Assembly: GCA_037179385.1 (NCBI GenBank)
Contig: CM074195.1
Location: forward strand, 8,447,787-8,511,786
Length of the DNA stretch: 64,000 nucleotides
Reading direction: 5' to 3'
From: Holothuria scabra
Lineage: Eukaryota; Echinodermata; Holothuroidea; Aspidochirotida; Holothuriidae
Part shown: positions 22,728 to 34,458 of the stretch, piece after piece
Position numbering within the stretch: the first letter of the stretch is position 1
How the letters are laid out: each line of letters starts with the position of its first letter
Notes under the pieces: model-generated
The model's input: the letters and a program-made list of their open reading frames with translations, nothing else
Databases searched by the model: none
What the model was told of the DNA's origin: nothing
Made by a program: the position numbers and the translations under genes

Positions 22728-25700
22728 GTGAGTGGGAAAATGTAGCAGAACCGGCCTTAATGCTTTAACGTTAGACTTGAGAATTGAGTTCGTACTGGCG
22801 TCTCGCGTGTAGGACCTCCCGCTCGATGAAACTTGGGTTGGGCTCCGCTTATTGTTGTACTAGCCCTAGTCGAAGTATTTCATACTTTGCGTTCAGCAGA
22901 AAATGAATTTGCTATTTTCACTTAGGCCAGGTCTATTCTTATAACTTTTGAAGAAAATAATAGAAGGAGAGAAGATCAAATTCAATTTTGTGCAAGAGTT
23001 AACTGTCGGCCTGGCAAAATAATTTAAACATTTTTATTTAAACCAAAATTCATTTCAAATTTCAAATCTAATCAGCAAGTATCTCAATGCAAATTTGTTG
23101 AATATTGCAATGCCATGCCTTATACTGTAGGCCTATATTGTACTTCTAAATAGTGCTCAATTGCAGGCCAATGCCCTGAGCCACACTGGAAAGTACATTT
23201 GCCATACGCCAAAGAATCACGCCAAGGTGGAAGTGTTTGGAATTATACCGCACACCAATTGTTGCAATTGTATGCCAACTGTTGTAATTTTCCCTGTAGC
23301 AGCAGGGTACGCCGTACGCCAAATTTGTCGGCGTACATTTCCAATCCATACGCCAAAGATCTTTCTGTGAAAGGCCCTACTTTCCAGTATGGGCCCTGAG
23401 TTCAATATTCAAGCCTTGATTTTTTAGTTTAAAACACAAATGTGAAGAAAGCCCATGACTTAAAGTTACAGTAATTACAGACTATGTTTTCCAAGTACTG
23501 TAAATATTGTACCATTAGTGAAATTAATTCTTGGTAAAGTATTCTCTTAATTTCATATCAGGTCTAGTGAATTGAAATGACTTCCTGTATTTTGCTAATG
23601 TCCATAAAATAATTTCTTGCTTATGAACACCAATGTTCTCTATGTACCTTTGAAATCATTCCCGAAATAAATTTATGTGAATAGAATCAAAATGAATTAT
23701 AAAATATTGTGATCAAATAAGTCATGACACAGTTCTGTACTAAAGTAAATGAATAAGTTGCTGTGTTTTAATTTGATAGAACATTGTTATGAAGTTACAT
23801 GATGACCAAGATCAACAAAAATCAGCAAATGGTACTTCATCTTCTTGAATTAATGCATGCGTTGTTTTACAGTTGAAGGCATTGCTCACAGGAGAGCAAG
23901 TTGACTTAAACACCAAGGAATTCATGGGCTGCAGGATTGCAACAAGGGTGTTTGACCATCTGACGACTCATGAGATTCGTGACTTGAAAACTGTTTTTGA
24001 TGCCTTTGCTGATCGAAGAGGGTATGTAAAGGTCTTACATCAATTCGGTGTTTACAATAATTGTACTGCGTTTACATCTATTTTCACTTATTTCCGCAGA
24101 CATGGATGGATAATTTTGCAACCTGAGGACAGGATCGTGTAACAGTGTGGTCATGTTCACATTCATGAACCTCATTAGAGGAAAGCTATTTCTTTGATTC
24201 TTGGCCTTTGCACTTTTTGCAGACTTTTGCAGAAACTGACATGATACAATATTGTAGGTCATAACAATTTTTCATGGTCTCTTTTCCAATAGCAATTGCA
24301 AAGCACTGTGGAATAGGGTTTTGGGTATTTTTATTTTTGGCAATTTTTGTCAATGACATTCTACCATGGCAAAAAACATCAGACACACCAACATTCTACA
24401 GTGTCCCACAATCCTTTGTGAAAGCTGTTTAGATAAGGGTCTATGGAAAATAATTTTTGCATTAGGGTTTGAACACAAGATAGAGTGGCTGGTTCACAAT
24501 GGAAACTGTTTAGGACTTGCCAGTGGCAGCGCCAGAATGTCAAAGTGGTGGTGGTGGGGGGAGGAAACAAAGGAAGGGCACAGTGAGAAATCGAGCCAGA
24601 AGTGCCTGTTCTTGGTGGTAGGTCTAGGGGGTGAACCTCCTGGAAGCTCTAAGGTTTTGGCATACAGGTATCTCTGGATGAAAAATCAAGTCTCTGGGGA
24701 GGCAAATAATTTATTTCAGTTAACCCAACTGTAACTGGGTGGGGGGGTTGAGCGAGGACAAATTCTGGGGGGGAGAATCCCCCTCTTTCCCCCTCCCATA
24801 GCAGTGCTATTGGGACTAGCACTTTGCAAATACAGTAACTGTAAGTGGGTTGTGGCCCTTGAGGTCAGTGAGGTACAGTATGGAGCTACAATCTTTGGTA
24901 TGCTGGTGTCAACCACATTACCACAATAACATATATTGCAATCAAATGATCTAGTCTCTGATGGTATGGAATGGGATGATTTAAATAGAAAATTGTGCAT
25001 GTGTAGTGCAAATTATGGTGATTGCTGTTAATGTACTCTGAATATTCAGTTTGTCCATCTGTAAGAGATTGGTGCAGGTCTGATTGGGTTTGAAATTTTC
25101 CAAGTATGCTGTTTTCTATAAAGTACAAATTGCACTCCTCATGCAATTATGAAATGTAACAGAGTAATAGCTAGCAAGATTTGAATGCTGATTAAATTTT
25201 TGAAGTGGTGGCTCTTCACTGCTACATTTGCAGTGAAATCAGGGATTTTTAATATCATTCTCCATTAGCTTGGACCAGAGAGCACCTTGCATAATTGCAG
25301 AAGTGGTGGTCAATATTTTTCTCCAGTAGTCAGTGGCAGTGGCGCCTGTTCCTGAGGGTGGGGGTCCATAGGGCAAAGCCCCAGGAGCTTGGAAGTGTCA
25401 ACATATCTCTGAATGAAAAATTAAGTCTCTGGAGAGTTTTTTTTTTGCATTTTTTCGGTTAGTTCAACTCCTAACTGCCCTGAGATGGGAGAGAAGGGGG
25501 ATGAAGTCCCTTTTCCCCTTTCCCTGTAGCACCCTCCCCCCACTGCCAGTAGTGGTTGACAGCAGTTGTGAGTGCCAGCTGGAGTGGACCACTGTAGCTA
25601 CATCCCTGATTATTAGGGCCTTGAATGCTGCTCAGGTTTGATTATGTACAGAAGGAGAAGGGCAACACAGCTGCAGGATAGACTGGGAGAACTTGCTCTT

Positions 25701-28700
25701 CCAGGGATGAGAAGATTATATTTTTCCTTAAAATACAATAGTTAGCTGTGCAAATTCAGCTCTTGATATGAAGTTTCTGGGCAAAACTCTGTCAGAAATT
25801 TAAAATATATTCTCTTGGCACATGTCATTGACTGACATTGAAGTTACTAGGCTCAAGGATGCAGTGTTTCACCACGATAAAATTATCATGTATTTGCAAA
25901 AGAGAAAGTTAATAATTCCTTCATTCATACTGTATTAAAACTTTTTGGAGCATTCCCCTGTATCTAAGTTTGAAATTTTCTCTTCAGACAAATAAAGGCC
26001 GATAATGTGCGACGAGCAATGAGAGCCCTTGGATTTAAAGTTAACAAGCAAGAGGCCAAAGAAATGGTAGCAGACATGGATCTTGATAAGAATGGGTAAG
26101 ATGTGATGACATTTGTTAGAAATGGGGTGAATAAGGAACAGAGTACAGAATGAAGTTTGATATAGACGAATTTTTGAGATTAAGCGTTTAGTTACTTTGC
26201 TAAACGTTCACAGCCCTACTAAATTCCACCGAATGTGAGGGTTTAGATTTGCAGGTAGACAGTTAAACTCAGACGATTTAAGGGTGATGTTCAACACTAA
26301 TGGCTGATTTCACCAGCTGCTTGGATGTGTCTATATTACAAAACTAAGCATTGGAACTACTGTTAGTTTTTCAAGTTTGTATAAATTGTTAAAGAGGTAA
26401 TCAGAGTTTGACAGAAGGTATGAAGCTTTTGTTCCAGCTCCTCACTTTTCCCTTCTGAACCGATTGCTTACCAGAATAAAGAAACATTAAAGAGGAATTT
26501 TAAGTTGGAAGAAAAGTTAATTTTGTGCTAAAATTACAGTTGAATGTTAATTACTCTTGAACCAAAGAAAATTTCTGAATATGTGTTTGGTATCAAAATT
26601 TTACACAGCCACAAGACTAGACAGCCTTCACTACATTATTGTAACCAATCACGATGACCATGAGACCTTGATCACAGATCTTTTCTTTTTGTTATCATTT
26701 CTAGTTAATTCACAAATGCAGCACAGAATTGAAATTAAGAAATGAAAATTGAAAACAAACTCTGATTGCAGCTTCAAGGAAAATATTTCCAGTAAGAGCT
26801 TACAGGCATCTCTGTAGCTCTTTGTCAAGAAGTCATGAAAAATAAAAAATATGACAACATGATTTAAAAAAGTAGGGAGCACTTAATTAATAATTCATTT
26901 TCATTAAACCAAGCCAAGATTTGTTCCAAAAAGCAGTTTTTTAATCATGGAAGCCTTTATGTAAAGCTCGCTTCAAGGCCTCTTTTTAGGTGCCGTCTGA
27001 AGGGGTTTAAGACTGTTTATTAATGCAGGTTAGAACATTGCCACAAAGGTGTAATCTTCTCAAAAAAAAAAAAAAAATGATGTTTTGGAGAGGGGGGGGG
27101 GAAATGAATAGAGGGATTTACTGTAATTGTCCTGGAAAGAGGGAAAGCCCCTTTATTTTCCCTTATGGAAACCCTGCTTACGATATGGGGAGAGGGGTAG
27201 AGGAGAGCGTTTATGAAGTCCACTCTTTCAACCATTTATCTAGCATTTTCTCCCCTTGCCACACCTCTCTAAAGAAATAAACAATATTTCCAGAGTGCAG
27301 CATTTTTTTTATGTTCTTCCACCACATGGATTTTTCGTGGTGTTATAATAATGGTTACCTACTTTTTCACAGAACAATTGACTTCAGTGAATTCTTGCAG
27401 TTTATAATAGACCGACAAGGCACGGCCAGAGACGTTCAAGCTGAAATATGCCAGGGCTTTAAGATGATGGACTATGGTATGTATGCTAGGACATGATAGG
27501 TACAGTATCTTTGTGTGGTAGTGGTTTTTCTCTTGGACTTGCTTATTCTGGTGCACCACTCAAATGAAAGCAAATTGAAGGGCTTAAATTAAACTGTCAC
27601 ATACATAATCCAACTTTTCAGACTGATTTGTAAAGTGTGGAAGGGAGAAAAAGACAGAATAATTAACTTTAAAGGTACAGTATAATCCTTCAGTAGCAGT
27701 CTTTTGCTTTAGAATGATTATAGAGGGAGCTCTTTGGCTGAAATACTGCTTGATACTTCTCAAGTTTTTGTCCTGGTACATTGTACCTTTAACTACCATT
27801 CTGCCCCTTTATTCGGGTTGACAAGCATGCCTCTTTAAAACTCTCGCAATAGAAAGAGTTTTATCACAATAGAAAGGGCTGAACCATTAATACTCTGCAG
27901 ATCACTTTTGGTCCTTTTGGCTGAGATCATGAACGGTACAGTATCTGTTGTTTAATCTAGTCTAGAATGGAGCCTCACATGACCATGCTGGAGATCCTCA
28001 TGCTAATTTGGCCCTCAAATACTTCAGAGTGCTACTTTCCTTACACCATTAATGTTGATTTTTCCACCATAAGTAGCATTCAAAAGCTGCAGACAGAGTG
28101 TGTTTAGCTTTGAGCTTAAGGTTTGTTATTCCAGTCTTATAAAAAGTTTTGTGTAAGCATTCAATCAGTTGGCAAGATGGTGTGAACCAGCTTTCCAAGT
28201 GGCCTTATCCATCATGCAGACCATTGATGTAAATGGTCTGAATGCCTTGAGGTTGTTCTGTTGTTAAGCATTGTCCTTTTGTAGATGAAGCTTCTTTGGG
28301 AAGCAGAACTTCTTCCGGAGTATACATTTGGTTTTACCAAACCACTGTTTACCAGATAGTCAGGGGACTCTTGGAAAAGAATCACCACACTTTGTTGGAC
28401 CAATTATCGATATTCTGTATTGGTATTGGCTGATCTACCTGTAGATGGTTATTATGATTACAACTTCTTCTGTGTCTGATGTGTCAGAGATTATCTGACA
28501 TCCCAAGCCTAAATTGCTGTCATTGCTTGACAGTTGTATGGTCTAATTGCAAAACATGTGAACATAAATGGTAACAAAAATCAACTTTTTAGCTTTGTCA
28601 GTTTCAGGTAGCTCCCCTTGCTGGGAATGCACAAATTACTTATTAGACTCTCACTTACCTTGCCTATAACAACTAGTGGACAGTCCATCTACTGTGGAAT

Positions 28701-30239
28701 GATCACTGTCATTAACATTCCTTCTGGCAATGCTATGCCAACACCCATTGTAACCTATCCTAACTCACCCTTGTTTTGACCCCTGTGGAATTGCAACTTC
28801 TTTGTGTACTTGGCTTTGCTTTAAGTCCAAAGTATGGTCAAGTTTCTCTTATTTAGAGTTATAGCCCACTCACTCACTCAAAAGGGAGGAAGGCTTTTCC
28901 CTTTTTCCTGTGATATGGCTCTCCAAGTCACTTTTGATATGATAATTTTATGACAGTCAAAAAAAGAAAAAAAGGAAAAGAAAAAAAAACAAAACATGCA
29001 TTTGCTACAATGTACTATAAGATTTTCCATGTAAGGCACTGTGTCAAAATAGCCCAGCTGCAGCTCCCTCAGCCAAGCTGCAGTAGTTTCTACTTTATAA
29101 ACACCACAAAAGCAAACAAGTCTACTGTTGCTATTGTATTGTTGTATTGCATATTGCAACAAAGAATAGCTGAGGCAGCTGCATCCTAGCTTGTGCAACT
29201 GCAGCCCACATTCCAGTGTTGTAACAAGTCACGACTCGAGTCACTTCCTCTCAAAATGATAGTGACTCAATAGAATTCAGGAGTAATTTTTCCATTGAAA
29301 TAGTATAGTGACTCGAGTCAATGACTGGACTCGAGTCACTTAAAAGTTTGAAAACTGGTGACTTGAGTCACTAATCTAGTGACTCGATTACAACACTGCT
29401 ACATTCTTCTCTTCAGTTTCCAGTCTCAACTGCAAAAACCCAGGAGGAGATTCCTGTTGAAACTTAACAGGTTTGAACAGGTATTAATACTGTAGGTATT
29501 AACAATGCTCCAATTACCTATTGAAGTGATGAAATTCAACAGATAACACCATAGAAGCCAACAAGTTCCTGTCAAAACCTGTTAGAACCCTGTTGAACGT
29601 GTTGATTTTGTTTCCAATTACCTTTCATACCTGTTAAAAACTGTTAAAACCTGTGCAACAGGTTTCAACAGGAATTTTTTCATGGGGAGCCAAAAATGCC
29701 ATCAAAAAGTCAACAGTTAGCTGTTAAAAAACCAAGAAGGGGGCACAACCAAAACAAAAAGTGCCACCGGCGTTAAATTGGTATACTACATAAACAACCA
29801 CAAAACCAAAACCACAAAGCATTGAGTGCAAGTAAAATAAACATTAAGATCCCTAAAGAGGTGACCTTGTGAAGACCTACGTGTTTGTATGTAGGTGGGT
29901 CTCTGATCCAAGTAAGGGGGGGGGGGAGGATCTAGTTAAGAGGTAGCAGCAGGGAAGGATGAAACCAATGGTTTAATTTCAGTTGTTCTGGGAATTGTAT
30001 TGCAAATTCCTACAGCTTTGACATAACAGGTTACCACTATCTACCTTCTCCATTTTTGACATGCAGATGGTACAGGAAAACTTTCTCTGGAAAACCTTAA
30101 AAGAGCATGCAAGGAGGCTGGGGTACAGTTTAGTGAGACAGACATTCGTGACATGCTAGAAGAAGCTGACCGTAATGGTGATAATTTGGTAGACTTGGAA
30201 GAATTTACTGCTGTCATGTTAAAAACTAACCTGTTTTGA
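22605..30239 (+). CDS. Centrin/caltractin-like EF-hand protein (complete, five exons)
   Basis: Joined exons 22605-22727, 23873-24021, 25988-26095, 27373-27476 and 30067-30239 give 218 codons plus stop, with GT-AG borders and matching phases throughout. Residues 1-41 are lysine- and proline-rich and disordered-looking (KAKKRKSKSKHK). Four EF-hands follow. EF1, around FADRRGQIK, is one residue short and lacks the acidic ligands. EF2 is DLDKNGTIDFSE and EF3 is DYDGTGKLSLEN. EF4 is DRNGDNLVDLEE, with Asn in place of the usual Gly at loop position 6. RRAMRALGF and the C-terminal LKTNLF recall centrin's VAMRALGF and KKTSLY. Centrins are calcium-binding proteins of centrioles, basal bodies and contractile fibres, and usually have about 170 residues. 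This one is longer because of its N-terminus. A role at centrioles or cilia is inference. It could be a distinct centrin-like subfamily. Confidence 0.9.
22728..23872 (+). other. Intron 1 of the centrin-like gene
   Basis: The stretch 23188-23365 contains two imperfect direct copies of GTACATTT...CCATACGCCAAAGA (near 23192 and 23332) and several TACGCC words. The rest is unremarkable. Confidence 0.7.
23873..24021 (+). CDS. Centrin-like gene, exon 2 (first EF-hand, degenerate)
   Basis: The acceptor is TTGTTTTACAG and the donor GTATGT. The exon enters in phase 0 and leaves two bases (GG). It encodes the linker and the first helix and loop, with EIRDLKTVFDAFADRR in place of the usual FDLFD start. 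Confidence 0.9.
24273..24443. mobile_element. Fold-back element, family J, copy 1
   Basis: The left arm has CTTTTCCAATAGCAATTGCA and GTGGAATAGGGTTTTGGG. The right arm has CACAATCCTTTGTGAAAGCT and AGATAAGGGTCTATGG. A better-preserved copy is at 54181-54333. It sits in intron 2 of the centrin-like gene. Confidence 0.65.
24520..24812 (+). mobile_element. Dispersed repeat family E, copy 2
   Basis: It starts TGCCAGTGGCAGCGCC and then has the G-rich block, CTCTGGATGAAAAATCAAGT, TTTCAGTTAACCCAACTG and a second G/C-rich block ending CATAGCAGTGCTATTGG. It lies in intron 2 of the centrin-like gene. Confidence 0.7.
25334..25558 (+). mobile_element. Dispersed repeat family E, copy 3
   Basis: It starts CAGTGGCAGTGGCGCC, followed by CTCTGAATGAAAAATTAAGT, TTTTTCGGTTAGTTCAACTC and an end GTAGCACCCTCCCCCCACTG. 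The CAGTGGCGGC start and GCACC...CCACTG end suggest short terminal inverted repeats for the family. Confidence 0.7.
25988..26095 (+). CDS. Centrin-like gene, exon 3
   Basis: The acceptor is CTCTTCAG and the donor GTAAGA. The first base completes a Gly codon and two bases are left over. It encodes QIKADNVRRAMRALGF and the helix leading into the second loop, ending DMDLDKNG. Confidence 0.92.
26389..26778 (+). mobile_element. MITE family B, copy 3
   Basis: It begins TTAAAGAGGTAATCAGAGTT and ends ACAAACTCTGATTGCAGCTT. The terminal inverted repeats and the inner TTGCTTACCAGAATAAAG, CAAGACTAGACAGCCTTC and AATGCAGCACAGAATT stretches match the other copies. It lies in intron 3 of the centrin-like gene. 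Confidence 0.8.
26779..27372 (+). other. Rest of intron 3 of the centrin-like gene
   Basis: It contains an A run near 27063-27077 and a G run near 27094-27102. No exon-like stretch is seen before the acceptor at 27372. Confidence 0.6.
27373..27476 (+). CDS. Centrin-like gene, exon 4
   Basis: The acceptor is CTTTTTCACAG and the donor GTATGT. It completes EF2 (TIDFSEFLQF) and encodes the linker RDVQAEICQGFKMMDY, leaving one base that joins exon 5 as an Asp codon. Confidence 0.92.
27667..27793. mobile_element. Short TTAAAGG-ended MITE
   Basis: The left end TTAAAGGTACAGTATAAT and the right end CATTGTACCTTTAAC form a short terminal inverted repeat around about 100 bases. It lies in intron 4 of the centrin-like gene. 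Confidence 0.55.
27794..29043 (+). other. Intron 4 of the centrin-like gene, left part
   Basis: No repeat border or exon was recognised. There is an A/G-rich stretch near 28955-28992. Confidence 0.5.
29044..29205. mobile_element. Fold-back element, family I, copy 1
   Basis: The left end has AGCTGCAGCTCCCTCAGCCA and the right end GCTGAGGCAGCTGCATCC, with TTGTATTG and GCAACAAAG in between. A second copy is at 43783-43967. Confidence 0.65.
29214..29398. mobile_element. Fold-back element H rich in GACTCGAGTC palindromes
   Basis: The ends are CAGTGTTGTAACAAGTCAC and GTGACTCGATTACAACACTG. Between them GACTCGAGTCACT and TGACTTGAGTCACT recur at least four times. The unit is small, non-coding and lies in intron 4 of the centrin-like gene. 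Confidence 0.7.
29435..29690. repeat. CAGGTTTCAACAGG-type repeat block
   Basis: Variants of CCTGTTGAAACTTAACAGG, CCTGTTAAAACCTG and AACAGGTTTGAACAGG occur in both orientations, so the block can fold on itself. A block of similar style, with different words, is at 38825-39112. Confidence 0.5.
30067..30239 (+). CDS. Centrin-like gene, exon 5 and stop
   Basis: The acceptor is TTTTGACATGCAG. It encodes EF3 (DGTGKLSLENLKRACKEAG) and EF4 (EEADRNGDNLVDLEEF) and ends LKTNLF followed by TGA at 30237-30239. Confidence 0.93.
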
Positions 30240-30982
30240 GTCTCCAGACCAAGGCTTCATTTGACCAGTTGAAATGGTGCAATACTGTATACAGAGTCCG
30301 TTCTTCCAAAAAAGAATGAGGTAAAATTCCGTCCTTGTAAATGTACCAGAATTGTCCCACTGGATCTAGTGGAACATTTTTATGATAACACTAAAGTCAC
30401 ACTGTAAGACAAGTAATTTTCTGGTTTTAGAAGAGTATACGAATTTTGCAACCAGCTGAAATCTCCTTAGCTTTCAACCTTAGAGCTGAACAGTGAGTGG
30501 GAGCCTGAGTTTTCCCTTTTTACATATATTTGCTTTTGATATGCTATTCATGCCAATATTGCTGGTATAAAACGTGCAAGATCGAAAATGTTGCTTCAGA
30601 TTTTTAAGATTTGGTTTGATTTTCATCAGAAGTATAGATCAGGAGCTTATACATTCAAACTATGTTGACCTTTATGTGTGCATATTCCTTGAAGGAGATA
30701 CAGTATATTTGTTTGAAACGTGAGGAGTTTTTGAAGAAAGATTAGACAAAGATATACTTTGTATAATATATATTTTGTGTAATACATTTCGTGTAATATA
30801 AGCACAGTGTTGGACAGATTGAACTTAAGGTTCAGTGAATTTCCAGGTTTAGTAAGTTTTCCTTGAAGGGAAAATGCTTTACCCCCATTTAAAATAAGTT
30901 GACCTTTAAATTTTAAATTCAAGAAGGGGTATTTTATAAATCTAACCATATCTTTTTTACTCAATTGTTAAAATTACTTCAG

Positions 30983-30988
30983 AATAAA
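30983..30988 (+). terminator. Candidate polyadenylation signal of the centrin-like gene
   Basis: AATAAA lies about 745 bases after the stop codon. Other AT-rich hexamers are nearby, so the true 3' end is not certain. Confidence 0.35.
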
Positions 30989-31888
30989 TCTCTCTTTTAC
31001 CTTTAATGTAATGTAATATTCAGGGCTTGGTTTTCATGGTCATCTGGTTTTCTGAGCCAGCTAAAATTCCATATGGACAACTAAAAGTAAAAAGTTGGTT
31101 TTCTGGTGGACAACCACTTATTTGGTGGTGAGAATAAGAATTTAAAAGGAACTTTTTTTTCTGATTCAAGACTAACTGCTTACTGATTGGCTCTTTCAAG
31201 TTTCATCATGAAACTTCAGTGTTATTGAAGGTTTTGTCCCTCAAACATCACATGCATGTATTCTGTAATACGACAAATAATACAGTATATGAGCACACAC
31301 AGTTCATTTATTGAATTCCAGCAACAAAGCATCGCCATAGGTACTCATAGGAGATGTCTAAAAATAGCAGTAAAATGGTTACCTGGAATAAGGCTGGGAA
31401 ATGTTCTGAATATCAAGCCCTGAATTACAGGGGCGATGTGCACTGTTAAACAAAAAATTTTCTTACTGGCTAATGATAGCTCTATTTCAGTATTTGTTGT
31501 CTGAAATATCATGGGATGAAAAACTACTATTTTTTATTTGTCCTTATCTTTAACAGTATTTTAAATAAACTTTGGGGTGATGGCTTATTCCCTTTAAAAC
31601 AAAACAAATGTGTGTGTATTTGCAGTGTGCTTGTCCAGCTTAAAAGGGGATCATGATGTATTCCTTCCATTTTAGTAAAATGTGAGTTTCATTTTTAAGT
31701 TCCCAATATTAAGTATCAAAGTAATAGTAATTTATGATCTTTGATTCATGACCCTATAATACAGTATTAAAAACAGAGTAACCTGCTTGCCATGTGTTTT
31801 ACATGAAGTCATATTGGACCAAATTAAAAGCCATTACATGTAGAAGCTATAATATTTTTATTTGACGAAGAAAGGTCTATTGCATATT
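30989..31888. other. Unassigned DNA with a fragment of the telomere-like element
   Basis: CGATGTGCACTGTTAAACAA and CTTACTGGCTAATGATAGC at about 31434-31484 match one end of the element at 3360-3520. The rest carries no recognised feature. Confidence 0.5.
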
Positions 31889-32215
31889 TTAAGGTTATTA
31901 GTCCTCTCATGCCAAACAGTTCCAATTTTCTCAACCTACGTGTTATTACTTACATGCCTCATAAAATTGTCTAACACTCATCCTCATCCAGACACAATCT
32001 CTGTTTCTCGCTTCAGGGTGAGTATACAAAACACGCTCTTTGTGGCAGTGCAGAATATACTGTGAAATATGAGTTAAGGAAAGCTTGTCAAAAACTTTGA
32101 AAGAAAGGGGACTACCCTGCATTTCTTTGCTGTCAATCAGAGAACTGTCCCAATTGAGAATTTCTGTAGAATTCTAAAAAAATTATAGTCTGGGGTGAGA
32201 GCTGAGTGCCTTTAA
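31889..32215 (+). mobile_element. MITE family A, copy 3
   Basis: It is diverged but keeps the CTCATCCTCATCCAGACAC stretch, a TCAGGGTGAGTATAC donor-like site, GCTGTCAATCAGAGAACTG and TCTGGGGTGAGAGCTGAGTG before CCTTTAA. Confidence 0.7.
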
Positions 32216-32487
32216 GAATGCCATCTTTTATGAAGAAATAAAATGAGTTTTACTCTATTTTACATTCCAGGTCTTCCTTATAAGGCAAGTGATAACTTAT
32301 TTATGTAGTGTTAACTGCAGTAGCACTTTCCCATATTTGCCTTCAATGCAGTTCAGAAAACAGTTTGTAATAAAACCATTACAAATAGTGAGAGCCAGCT
32401 GAAATTTGTAAATATTGTCAATGATCATCCAAGACACATATCATAGCTTCACACATTTCCAACTTTTAATTATAAAACCAGTTTTTG

Positions 32488-32526
32488 GTTCCTTGCGGTA
32501 GCAAAGGAACCTATGTAGTCAGGTTG

Positions 32527-32580
<54 letters not shown>

Positions 32581-33776
32581 CACTTGCTTCGGTACGCTCT
32601 AACTCAACAAGGGAAGGTTGGATGGAACTTGGATTTGGTACATAGATTCATCATAGGGAGAAGGTGTGCCCTATCGTTTTTGGTGGAGGTCAAAGGTCAT
32701 TTGGGGTCACCAGAGGTCAAAAACTAAAAACCTTCTCAACAGGATATTTCTAGTTAGGAAACTTGGATAGATGTCATACTTGGTGTGTGGATGTGTTATG
32801 GTGTAAGGATTAAATTGGATATGTTCTGTGAAGGTCAAGGGTCATCTGAGGTCACCAGGGGTCAAACACTGAAAAACGGTTTAACACAGTATTTTAAGGT
32901 AGAAAGGACAGATTTCAAAGCAATCTGTGTTTGGTTAAGGTCAAAGGTCATCAAGGTCACTGGAGGTCAACTGCTGGAAATGTTATTTAGAAAATCTTGT
33001 AAGCTAGATAAAGATAGTTTCAATAGATTTTTTATCTCACCTGGTTTTGCATGCTTACACACCCAAACACCTTAGAAATTTGTCCTTTATGTTCGTTCAG
33101 TAATGATTCCTTTGGGTTGTACACATATTTTGGATCATTCAAAGTTTTAAGAGGGCAATAACTGAAATCTGTAGATTTTACTGAGCACAGGTCACTCTGC
33201 ATTAAACTGGTCTCTCTGCCAGTGGAAGCAATGCATGGATTCTACAATATGTCTCTTTAATACTGATGTGCTCTGTGGGGGTAACCTTATCCTCATTCTA
33301 TTATCACACTTCATTAATCACTTGCTTTCTGTGTGACTGCTGAATAAACCCTGTTTTCTGTGTAGAGGTAGCAAACAGGACAAGTGGTAGATTGTTTTAA
33401 AGTAACAGCAAGTTTTATTTGAGAGCCGGTAAAAATAACTTGTGAGAGAAGTACAACCTTTGGGGTGTTTTTCTCTCTCTGACCACATCGTGTATCATTT
33501 ATTGGTGATAATATCAAATTTGATTACAAGCATAAATACATATGGAAATGAGGTAGTGTTTTTGAAGGATTACCGAGCATTACAAAAGTTGAATGTCAGT
33601 AAGGCCACAGAAATTTAATCTTTGATTTCATGTAAAATTAGTTCTAAAATACCACTTGTGAAGATGTTACAAACATTGAGTACAGTATGAACTTTTGCTT
33701 AGCTCTATTTCACAGACTGGCTGTACAGTTCTTATAATATCCGCAAGGAACCACAGTGCCCATTGGGCTCTTGTTC
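32488..33776 (+). mobile_element. Long repeat family D, copy 1
   Basis: The left end is the small hairpin GGTTCCTTGCGGTAGCAAAGGAACC with CTATGTAGTCAGG. The right end is CAAGGAACCACAGTGCCC with GGGCTCTTG. Inside are a GT microsatellite (about 32535-32579) and three modules carrying AGGTCAAAGGTCA or AGGTCAAGGGTCA at 32687, 32832 and 32938, each followed by a GGTCAC and another GGTCAA. A longer inverted copy is at 59437-61706. No transposase frame is seen. Confidence 0.7.
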
Positions 33777-33969
33777 TTTGGTATTTTTATATGTGTAATA
33801 CTCACAAATGAAATATGTAATGAAGATACTTGATGCTTGTCATATATTGCAAAATATTTAATGCAATTTGATAATTTTAGGTCTACTGACAGAATGTAGG
33901 CTTCTTGCCGATGCCTAGAAAGGAGATTACTGTGTTGATTAATCTTGCTTGCAGACCTAATTGCTTTTT

Positions 33970-34321
33970 TCAAAGGGGCAGTCAGAGTTTGTTTCTTCAA
34001 TTTTTTACACAACTTTAATTCTGCACCTTATTTGTGACTTAAAACTAGCCAAAACGATCTGTGATCATAGTCCCTAACATCATGATTGGTGACGGTGTAA
34101 TGGATGCTGTCTAGTCTTACATCTGTGAGGAATTTTGTTACTTGAACAATATTTAGAAATTTTCATTCAACAGAAATTAAAACAAAATTGACTTTTCTTC
34201 TAACGTGGAAGACCTCTTCATTGTTACTATATTTTGGTAAAAAATCAGTTCAAATGATAAAATTAGGTGCTGGAACAAAAAGGTTACCATCCTTTGTCAA
34301 ATTCTGATTGCTTCTTTAATA
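33970..34321 (-). mobile_element. MITE family B, copy 4
   Basis: It starts CAAAGGGGCAGTCAGAGTTT and ends AAATTCTGATTGCTTCTTTA. It shares TTAATTCTGCACCTTATTTG and GGAAGACCTCTTCATTGTTA with the other copies. Confidence 0.8.
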
Positions 34322-34458
34322 AAAAAAAATGAAACCTTAAGCTGTGGACATTGGGTAGTAGAATTTTTGGGGGTAGGATATGAGGGAGTGGCTGGGCCGT
34401 TTCTGACAGGAAATATGTTCTAAATGATGGAAGAGTGAGTACGTCTCTGCATATGGAC

